Origin: Betaproteobacteria bacterium
Lineage (GTDB): Bacteria; Pseudomonadota; Gammaproteobacteria; Burkholderiales; Burkholderiaceae_E
Reading direction: 5' to 3'
DNA length: 5,523 bases
NCBI GenBank assembly: GCA_016868095.1
Contig: VGHV01000178.1
Span: 1-5,523, forward strand
Numbering within the stretch: the stretch's first letter is position 1; every line of letters begins with the position of its first letter. Below, one piece after another: positions 1-4,620 of this stretch. The notes below the pieces were generated by a model. The model ran no database searches, had not been told where the DNA came from, and worked only from the letters and a program-made list of their open reading frames with translations. The translations under genes and the position numbers were made by a program.

Positions 1-992
1 TCATTGGTACGAAGCGCTTGAAACGAACTGGCGGCCCGTACTACCCAGTCTGCACCGAGACTCTGACTCCAACGCAAAGCACTCGCCGTTTCCTGACTCT
101 CAAAAGGTGCTGACCAAGCCTGATCATTCAAGTTGCGTCGCGGCAATACGGCAGGCAGCAATCGCCCATCGAGAAGGCTCGCACCGGGCACTGAGATTTG
201 TGAATACAAATGGCGCTCGACATCCCACGTCAAAAGCCCACCGCCTGGCATTTTCCAATCGATCAAGGCAGAAAGGAACTGCCGATCGCCGGGGGCGCGC
301 TCGACCATGGGTCGCCTCGTCTCAGTGGCGAGATTCAACCGCACACCAAGAGCGCCAGAAGACCCGAAACGGTCTGAGAGATCCGCCGCAGCGTAGCGGG
401 TACCACGCTCCGACAGGCTAAAAACTGCACTTCGGATGGCCTCGCTACCGGGCCGTTTGAGCACAAAGTCGACCATACCACCCGGTGAGGAACTGCCCGC
501 AAACATGCCCGAAGCACCCTTGAGTACAAGCACCGAAGCCTTGTTTTCAAAGGAAACTGGCGCATGCCCATTAACCGGCATGCCGTCTCGCCGATAGTTG
601 AGCCGAGGATCAATCAGAAAGCCCCGAATCGCAAAGTTTTCGGGATAGCCCAGTGTGTTGTATGCATCCGAAACTGCCGGATCGCTTCGCAGTACATCCG
701 ATAGAGCTTGGAGCCCGAAGGACTTGAGCGCATCGGTGTCGATGTTCGTGATCGCAAAAGGCAGGTTTTGCAAAGGGCTGGCAAAGCCTGTCAGCGAGGC
801 GGCTTCGGTCTGAAGGCTGCTGCTGCGGACTTCGAGTCGCTCTTGCTGAGCCCAGGCATTTGAAAGCGAGCCCAAACATAAGGCATGCACCGCGCAGATC
901 ATGCCTATGAATGGAGCCTGGCTTTGTGCTTGCGCGCCTGCTTTCGATAAAACCCGCGATTTCAATGGAGCACGCTGTTTGCCTTTATCCAT
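1..992 (-). CDS. TonB-dependent outer-membrane receptor, probable thiamine receptor (3' end outside window)
   Basis: The first 330 codons of a TonB-dependent receptor are present; the rest of the barrel lies beyond the left edge. The ATG at 992 is chosen because AAGGAA sits 9 nt upstream (1002-1007) and it gives a full signal peptide: basic residues 1-17, hydrophobic core about 28-44, cleavage after NAWA (residue 48). The mature start, QQERLEVRSSS, resembles a TonB box. The plug domain spans about residues 76-182, with AIRGF (121-125), RRDGMPVNG (134-142) and the typical VLKGASGMFAGSSSPGG stretch (156-172); barrel strands follow. The plug resembles siderophore-type receptors, but a TPP riboswitch just upstream points to thiamine or a thiamine precursor as substrate, as in the predicted Omr1 receptors. 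Family assignment is read directly from sequence; the substrate is inferred from the riboswitch and the PnuT-like neighbour. The frame is intact throughout. Confidence 0.93.
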   Translation of the reverse strand, partial: MDKGKQRAPLKSRVLSKAGAQAQSQAPFIGMICAVHALCLGSLSNAWAQQERLEVRSSSLQTEAASLTGFASPLQNLPFAITNIDTDALKSFGLQALSDVLRSDPAVSDAYNTLGYPENFAIRGFLIDPRLNYRRDGMPVNGHAPVSFENKASVLVLKGASGMFAGSSSPGGMVDFVLKRPGSEAIRSAVFSLSERGTRYAAADLSDRFGSSGALGVRLNLATETRRPMVERAPGDRQFLSALIDWKMPGGGLLTWDVERHLYSQISVPGASLLDGRLLPAVLPRRNLNDQAWSAPFESQETASALRWSQSLGADWVVRAASSFQALRTN

Positions 993-1077
993 GCTTGTCG
1001 ATTCCTTGTTCGAACCTTCGAACACTGCAGAGACAAGATAAAAGGCTCGGAATACGGCTCGGATCACAGTTGAGCAT
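985..1077 (-). CDS. Possible 30-codon leader ORF overlapping the receptor start
   Basis: An ATG at 1077 opens a 30-codon frame (MLNCDPSRIPSLLSCLCSVR... to DKHG, TAA at 985-987). It has a perfect GGAGG at 1089-1093, 11 nt upstream, a slightly long spacing. The frame lies wholly between the TPP aptamer and the receptor, and its stop comes 8 nt after the first base of the receptor ATG, an overlap that would allow translational coupling. The peptide resembles no family I know and has an unusual run of Cys and Ser. It may be a regulatory leader whose translation opens the receptor ribosome site, or a chance frame. Only the start, the ribosome site and the overlap support it. Confidence 0.3.
   Translation of the reverse strand: MLNCDPSRIPSLLSCLCSVRRFEQGIDKHG
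1002..1007 (-). promoter_or_regulatory. Shine-Dalgarno of the TonB-dependent receptor
   Basis: On the minus strand AAGGAA lies 9 nt before the ATG at 992. It touches the 16-nt palindrome at 1008-1023, so folding there could affect its access. It decides the start, since the next in-frame ATG (codon 31) would remove the basic part of the signal peptide. Confidence 0.65.
1008..1023 (-). repeat. 16-nt palindrome next to the receptor Shine-Dalgarno; candidate riboswitch expression platform
   Basis: The minus strand reads GTTCGAAGGTTCGAAC, which can form a 6-bp stem with a 4-nt AGGT loop directly 5' of the AAGGAA ribosome site. Two 9-nt segments of it are perfectly complementary to the conserved aptamer segment CCTTCGAACCT (plus-strand 1130-1140). 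It could therefore switch between a local hairpin and pairing with the ligand-binding core. Complementarity is seen directly; the switching role is inference. Confidence 0.4.
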
Positions 1078-1094
1078 GGCTGCAACTGCCTCCG
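1060..1094 (-). other. Imperfect hairpin between the TPP aptamer and the receptor
   Basis: On the minus strand a 6-bp stem (CAGTTG/CAACTG, 1067-1088) is extended by CGGA/TCCG after a small internal loop. It encloses the GGAGG at 1089-1093 within its outer part and the leader ORF's ATG in its apical loop. There is no U-run directly after it, so it does not look like an intrinsic terminator. It may control access to the GGAGG. No folding calculation was made. Confidence 0.35.
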
Positions 1095-1100
1095 AACACA

Positions 1101-1214
1101 CGCTTCCCTGCGCAAGTCTTAACTCGATCAGGTTCGAAGGGTTTTTCTCACCCGTCTGCAAGCAGACGCCCCAAAGCGCGTTAGCGATGTGGCGGTTTTA
1201 CGGGACCCCTAGCG
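1101..1214 (-). ncRNA. TPP riboswitch (THI element)
   Basis: The minus strand matches the TPP aptamer piece by piece. P1 is formed by CGCT (1211-1214) and AGCG (1101-1104), each followed or preceded by the conserved purines: CGCTAGGGGT on the 5' side and GCGCAGGGAAGCG on the 3' side, as in E. coli thiM. The pyrimidine-binding TGAGA is at 1146-1150. The conserved AACCTGATC with GTTAA and ACTTGCG follows. A 6-bp P3-extension hairpin with a CTTG loop lies at 1153-1168. The element senses thiamine pyrophosphate and normally represses the downstream gene, here the TonB-dependent receptor 108 nt further on. I see no hairpin plus U-run terminator after it, so translational control is more likely, as is common in proteobacteria; this last point is inference. 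Confidence 0.95.
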
Positions 1215-1222
1215 AAGAGCGA

Positions 1223-1250
1223 ATCCTAGCACATGACAAAACGAAGTCAG
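1223..1250 (-). promoter_or_regulatory. Candidate sigma-70 promoter for the riboswitch-receptor transcript
   Basis: Minus strand: CTGACT (-35, 1245-1250; 4 of 6 to TTGACA), a 16-bp spacer, then TAGGAT (-10, 1223-1228; 4 of 6 to TATAAT) preceded by TGC, giving an extended -10. Transcription would start near 1215-1217, just before the aptamer's P1 stem, which is what an independent riboswitch transcript needs. The 109 bp from the kinase stop to the aptamer contain no clear terminator, so read-through from the kinase is also possible. Confidence 0.45.
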
Positions 1251-1323
1251 CGCAATGCTTAGGACTCGATTGAGGTTATCGCAAGGCCTTTTGTTCTTCT
1301 CAGGTGCCTTTCGACATGGTGAA

Positions 1324-1932
1324 TCAGTCCAAGCACCGGCGAGCGAGCATTGCTCGCACCATAGTCAAACGTTGCTCAAAGCCGCCTTGAAGCAACTCGA
1401 CCCTGTCATGGCCAATCGCTCCTTGCAAAGGTGGGTACTGCTCAATGAGCACGCGGCTAAGTACACGCTGACCAGGCCCATCGCGCTGCACGCCGTCCGC
1501 CTGCCATGCGATGTCATCAGCGCAGTGAAAATGGCGCCAGCGAAAACGATAAGTTTCGGCTAAGTCCAGCATCAAGTGCTTGGCCTTGGCAAATAGGCTG
1601 GCATCGCCAAAGTACTGCAAGCTGTAAACAGCAGTCATCCAAGGAGAGGTGTCACAGATCAACACGGGACCGATTGGAGCGCGGTCAAGTCCGCAAAGTG
1701 CCTTGTCGATCGCATCGCATTGGGCCATCAAGATTGCCTCTTGCTCATCCTGGCGCGGACTGCGCTGATGCTCCCCAACAAATAATCGCAGGGTCTCGGG
1801 TACATAACCGAGCTTGAGCGTGTGTGCCAGAGACTGTGCAAGCTTGGTTTTGCCTGTGCACTCGCCACCAAGCATCGCAATCACACTCACTTGGTGCATC
1901 GCGCCCAAGGGCTTTTGCTGCAAAGCTTGCAT
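1324..1932 (-). CDS. NadR-like P-loop kinase (AAA_28-type), candidate thiamine-salvage kinase
   Basis: A cytosolic ATP-dependent kinase of the ribosylnicotinamide-kinase type found in NadR. From the ATG at 1932 (202 aa): Walker A GGECTGKT at 22-29, VPETLRLF at 44-51 followed by the QDEQEAILMAQ helix (61-71), Walker-B-like VLICDTS (90-96), and the family signature DDIAWQADGVQRDGP (139-153). No nucleotidylyltransferase or helix-turn-helix domain is present, unlike full-length NadR. It lies directly after the PnuC/PnuT-like transporter and before a TPP-riboswitch-controlled receptor, so a role in trapping imported thiamine by phosphorylation is plausible; ribosylnicotinamide kinase is the main alternative. 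The start is uncertain: this ATG has only a weak ribosome site. The frame is open to a TTG at 2058, and the natural coupled ATG at 1988 is one base out of frame. The next ATG is at 1899, just 10 codons before the P-loop. Confidence 0.8.
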   Translation of the reverse strand: MQALQQKPLGAMHQVSVIAMLGGECTGKTKLAQSLAHTLKLGYVPETLRLFVGEHQRSPRQDEQEAILMAQCDAIDKALCGLDRAPIGPVLICDTSPWMTAVYSLQYFGDASLFAKAKHLMLDLAETYRFRWRHFHCADDIAWQADGVQRDGPGQRVLSRVLIEQYPPLQGAIGHDRVELLQGGFEQRLTMVRAMLARRCLD

Positions 1933-1987
1933 GATGGTTGCCTGCCAACCCAATCGCTCAAGAACGCTTGTTGATGGCCGATTTTCA

Positions 1988-2548
1988 TCAGCTTGAGGCT
2001 TTATTGATTGCGAGCTGCCGCTGCCATTGCCGCAAACCCACCATGGCAAGAAGCGCAAAGAGCAGATACAGACCCGCTGTTGCTTTCAAGCCCTGAAGCC
2101 AGAAAAGCCCCACGCCCATCAAGTTTGCCGCAAGCCAAAACAACCAATGTTCAAGCCTTTGACGCACCATAAGAATCTGGGCTACAAGGCTGAATGCGCC
2201 AACAAAAGCGTCAGCAAGCGCAGCATGGCCTCCCATGCTGGCGAGCAAACCATAGAGCGCAAGCCAGCATAAACAGGCACAAGACAAAGCGGCTAACCTT
2301 GCCCTCACAGGCATGACACCAGGTGAAAACACTTGTCGGCCCCAGCGCAGCCAACCCCAAACCGCCGCAAGCATAAAAACAAGCTGCAAGGCAGTATCGG
2401 CCCATAGCTTTGCCTCGGCAAAAATCCTGAGGTAAAGCAGGCTAGAAATCAGCCAGAAAACCCAAGTGATGCGTCGACCCAACACACCGAGGCCCACAGC
2501 CGTCAAGGCCGTAAAGACAGCGAGCCACTCGATCCAATCCTGGCTCAA
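1988..2548 (-). CDS. pnuT: PnuC/PnuT-family vitamin transporter
   Basis: A 186-aa inner-membrane protein of the PnuC family, which carries nicotinamide riboside (PnuC), thiamine (PnuT) or riboflavin (PnuX) by facilitated diffusion. The family pattern appears twice: LWADTALQLVFMLAAVWGWLRWG (48-70) and the second half with QILMVRQRLEHWLFW (124-138), then GLKATAGLYLLFA (153-165). About seven hydrophobic helices fit: roughly 8-22, 26-43, 52-68, 84-103, 111-128, 135-151 and 155-172. The start is a TTG: it has a strong GGGAGG ribosome site 10 nt upstream (2559-2564), and an in-frame stop lies just before. The symbol pnuT rests on context (TPP riboswitch and receptor next door); sequence alone cannot exclude nicotinamide riboside. 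Its TGA shares a base with an ATG at 1988 that is out of frame with the kinase. No riboswitch precedes this gene. Confidence 0.82.
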   Translation of the reverse strand: MSQDWIEWLAVFTALTAVGLGVLGRRITWVFWLISSLLYLRIFAEAKLWADTALQLVFMLAAVWGWLRWGRQVFSPGVMPVRARLAALSCACLCWLALYGLLASMGGHAALADAFVGAFSLVAQILMVRQRLEHWLFWLAANLMGVGLFWLQGLKATAGLYLLFALLAMVGLRQWQRQLAINKASS

Positions 2549-2558
2549 TTCGCGATAA

Positions 2559-2564
2559 CCTCCC
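2559..2564 (-). promoter_or_regulatory. Strong Shine-Dalgarno supporting the TTG start of the PnuT-like gene
   Basis: Minus strand GGGAGG, 10 nt before the TTG at 2548. It is part of a small possible hairpin, CCCT-GGT-AGGG (plus-strand 2561-2571), which could partly hide it. No ATG or GTG is available in frame before the first membrane helix, so this site decides the start. Confidence 0.6.
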
Positions 2565-2590
2565 TACCAGGGTTTACCTCACCGACCACC

Positions 2591-2986
2591 ATGTTTCAAT
2601 CACTCACAACCCATTGGACAGCCTGGCTCAGCCAGGCAAGCTTCGGACAAATCACACTTATTAGTGGATCGATGCTTATTGTTTCCAATGTTTTCATGAC
2701 CTGGGCATGGTACGGCCATTTAAAGCATCTGGCCGACAAACCCTGGTGGTGGGCAGCCTTGATCAGCTGGGGCATTGCTTTGTTTGAATATTTGCTCCAA
2801 GTGCCAGCCAATCGCATCGGTTTTACCCAACTCAACCTCGGACAGCTCAAAATCATGCAAGAGGTGATCACGCTGGCTGTCTTTTTGCCGTTTTCCATGC
2901 TGGTGATGAACCAGCCTTTTAAGCTCGACTATCTATGGGCTGGGCTTTGCCTGGTGGGCGCGGTTTACTTCATCTTTAGGGCCTAA
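2591..2986 (+). CDS. DUF486 / DMT-superfamily small membrane protein
   Basis: A 131-aa inner-membrane protein that matches the DUF486 family closely: SNVFMTWAWYGHLK (32-45), SWGIALFEYLLQVPANRIG (59-77), QLKIMQEVITLAVF (85-98) and GAVYFIFRA at the end. Four helices are expected at about 20-39, 52-70, 87-107 and 112-130, the size of half a drug/metabolite transporter, so it probably works as a dimer if it transports at all. Its substrate is not known. The ATG at 2591 has no clear ribosome site, and it leaves about 18 residues before the first helix. The next ATG (codon 28) would cut the helix. It is divergent from the PnuT-like gene with 42 bp between the starts, so the two may share promoter DNA, but nothing in the sequence ties it to vitamin uptake. 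Confidence 0.88.
   Translation: MFQSLTTHWTAWLSQASFGQITLISGSMLIVSNVFMTWAWYGHLKHLADKPWWWAALISWGIALFEYLLQVPANRIGFTQLNLGQLKIMQEVITLAVFLPFSMLVMNQPFKLDYLWAGLCLVGAVYFIFRA
2621..2637 (+). repeat. Perfect inverted repeat inside the start of the DUF486 gene
   Basis: GCCTGGC-TCA-GCCAGGC, a 7-bp stem with a 3-nt loop, within codons 11-16 of the DUF486 gene and about 75 bp upstream of the divergent pnuT-like start. It could be an operator for the divergent pair, a hairpin in the mRNA, or chance in coding sequence; part of it (CCTGGCTCA) recurs at 2539-2547. Confidence 0.25.
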
Positions 2987-3068
2987 GCCGGTGCTTGATC
3001 TGAGCCCGCGTCAAACGCTCCTCAAGCCCATGGCTGCGTTTTCCCCGCTTTCGCTTTAGCATTGCCTT

Positions 3069-4184
3069 ATGGGAAATCATCGTAGCACCGACCGTTGGCT
3101 CGGGATTGCCGCAGCAATCGTCTTGCTGATTGCCGCTGTGCTGGTGGTTTTGCCGTTTTTTAGCGCCCTTCTCTGGGCGGCGATTGTGAGTATTACCTTA
3201 TGGCCGCTGCGCGACTTAATGGCCCACAAGATGAGATTGGGTCGTGGTTTGGCTGCGAGTTTCATCAGTCTGGCCTTATTGGGCCTGCTTGTTGCGCCGA
3301 TAGCAGCGGCAAGCGTTTTGCTTGCGAACTATACCGAAGACCTTTTAAGCCAAGTCCGCCATCTGATGCAAGACGGACTGCCCGAACCACCGCTATGGCT
3401 CGGCACCATCCCACTGCTGGGGCAATGGCTTGCTGATCAATGGGCCCACTATCGTCATGATGGGAGCGCGCTGCTTGCGCAGTCCTTAGCGCTGCTCGAG
3501 CAACACCGTGGCTTGATTTTGAGCGCGGCTAGAGAAGTAAGCAGCGGGATCGCTGAACTGCTTATCGCTGTGTTTTTATCGTTTTTTGTTTTACGCGATG
3601 GCGAAAGGATCGCGGCCTGGTTAAACCAGGGCGCCCGACGACTTTCAGCCGAAGGACCTGAGTTATTGAGCCTTACTGCCCGAACGATTGAAGGCGTCGT
3701 CTACGGTATCGTCGGTACGGCTTTGGTATCGGGCTTATTAGGATGGGCGGGCTACGCCTTGGCAGGCGTGCCCAAAGCATTCACCTTAGGACTACTTACC
3801 TTCTTGGGGGCTTTTGTACCCTTTGGCACAGCGCTTGTTTGGGGGCCAGCGGCATTTTGGCTGCTTCAACAAGGTGAAATGCCCTGGGCCATATTCATGC
3901 TGGTCTGGGGTGCTTTGGTTATTTCAAGTGCAGACAACGTGATTAAGCCCATGCTGATTAGCCGAGGTTCAGCCATGCCTTTCGTGCTCACCTTGGTGGG
4001 TGCTGTGGGAGGCGTCATTGCCTTCGGCGTGATCGGGGTATTTTTAGGGCCTACATTGATGGCCTTGGCCTGGTTTCTTGTGATGCAGTGGATGGCTCGC
4101 GCCTTGCCGATGCCGAACCAGCAAACCATTGCTTCAAACCCGAAACACAACGCTGAAGCTGAAGATCAAGACGATGCGCGATGA
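3069..4184 (+). CDS. AI-2E family transporter (YdiK/PerM-like)
   Basis: A 371-aa inner-membrane protein of the AI-2 exporter family (PF01594), close in length to E. coli YdiK. Visible landmarks are an N-terminal pair of helices (11-45) with ITLWPL after them, a third helix (60-83), a periplasmic amphipathic region (about 88-158), LSFFVLRDGER (170-180), then a helix-rich C-terminal half with GVPKAFTLGLLTFLGAFVPFG (233-253), SADNVIKPMLISRG (287-300) and GVIGVFLGPTLMALAW (320-335). These last motifs are typical of the family. Members have been linked to autoinducer-2, indole or ion transport; the substrate here is unknown. The charged tail (residues 343-371) lies beyond the conserved core and overlaps ubiJ on the other strand. 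The ATG at 3069 has no good ribosome site, but an in-frame stop lies three codons upstream. It may be cotranscribed with the DUF486 gene; the 82-bp gap has no obvious terminator. Confidence 0.92.
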   Translation: MGNHRSTDRWLGIAAAIVLLIAAVLVVLPFFSALLWAAIVSITLWPLRDLMAHKMRLGRGLAASFISLALLGLLVAPIAAASVLLANYTEDLLSQVRHLMQDGLPEPPLWLGTIPLLGQWLADQWAHYRHDGSALLAQSLALLEQHRGLILSAAREVSSGIAELLIAVFLSFFVLRDGERIAAWLNQGARRLSAEGPELLSLTARTIEGVVYGIVGTALVSGLLGWAGYALAGVPKAFTLGLLTFLGAFVPFGTALVWGPAAFWLLQQGEMPWAIFMLVWGALVISSADNVIKPMLISRGSAMPFVLTLVGAVGGVIAFGVIGVFLGPTLMALAWFLVMQWMARALPMPNQQTIASNPKHNAEAEDQDDAR

Positions 4185-4620
4185 TCGGACCGGTATAAGC
4201 TGAAACCGGCTCGATCAAGTCCCATTGCAAATCTCGAAACACCTCTCCAAGTGCTGCCGCCAACAACACATCGCCCTCGAGCTTAAGCTTGGACAAAAGC
4301 GCTTGCGGACCTTGCTGGACCACTTGGGCGACCAAACCAGACTCAAAACTCAAGCTGAGGCTCAAGTCGTGGCTTTCAACATGGGCCGCTTCTAGATACC
4401 CATCGCGTGCAATACGCATCGACCAGTGTGAGGGCAGCGCACTGGGCCCGTCAATAAGATGAAAGCAAAACGTCTTGCCAGCGAACCCGGCAAGACGTTG
4501 AGCAGCCCAAGGGTTTTGTCGAAAAAGCGCACCCAGCCCGCTAAGACTGAGGCGCTCGATGACTGGCTTAATGGCTTTGACCCATTTGTTGAATGCCAGA
4601 CAACACCCATCCGCCAGCAC
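4051..4620 (-). CDS. ubiJ: UbiJ, SCP2-domain accessory factor of ubiquinone biosynthesis
   Basis: A cytosolic SCP2-like lipid-binding protein. In E. coli UbiJ acts with UbiK in the aerobic complex that modifies the ubiquinone ring. The signature is LGALFRQNPWAAQRLAGFAGKTFCF, followed by beta-rich DGYLEA..., LSLSFESG and LEGDVLLAAALGEVFRDLQWDLIEPVSAYTG, which fits the family to the end of the SCP2 fold. The GTG at 4620 (189 aa) is the nearest standard start but overlaps the Tim44-like gene by 53 nt and lacks a ribosome site. The family's usual start lies about 11 residues before ALFRQNPW, close to an ATT at 4572 that overlaps the upstream TAA. The C-terminal acidic, coiled-coil region of typical UbiJ proteins is missing: the last 44 codons are antisense to the AI-2E gene and form a low-complexity Ser/Arg/Pro tail. 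ubiB does not follow. Confidence 0.72.
   Translation of the reverse strand: MLADGCCLAFNKWVKAIKPVIERLSLSGLGALFRQNPWAAQRLAGFAGKTFCFHLIDGPSALPSHWSMRIARDGYLEAAHVESHDLSLSLSFESGLVAQVVQQGPQALLSKLKLEGDVLLAAALGEVFRDLQWDLIEPVSAYTGPIIAHRLDLQLQRCVSGLKQWFAGSASARREPSTASQETRPRPSM

Noticed and set aside
107..421. Plus-strand open frames across the receptor region
   Set aside because: They lie antisense to a long intact receptor frame with clear plug motifs, have no protein-like composition and no ribosome sites.
610..879. A minus-strand frame with its own start inside the receptor gene
   Set aside because: It is a different frame from the receptor; its Arg/Pro/Cys-rich translation is typical of an out-of-frame shadow.
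1044..1062. Direct repeat of GGCTCGG (plus strand) in the receptor leader
   Set aside because: Two 7-nt copies 5 nt apart without symmetry or a neighbouring promoter element; too short to assign a role.
911..1273. A 120-codon plus-strand frame across the leader and riboswitch
   Set aside because: It reads through the reverse complement of the conserved TPP aptamer and resembles no family; the aptamer explains the sequence.
1261..1323. Possible terminator after the kinase gene
   Set aside because: AAAAGGCCTT is a short palindrome but has no real stem followed by a U-run on the minus strand, so termination there is not supported.
2987..3068. Terminator or extra gene between the DUF486 and AI-2E genes
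   Set aside because: Only a 4-bp GCGT/ACGC hairpin is visible with no U-run, and no start with a ribosome site opens a frame there.
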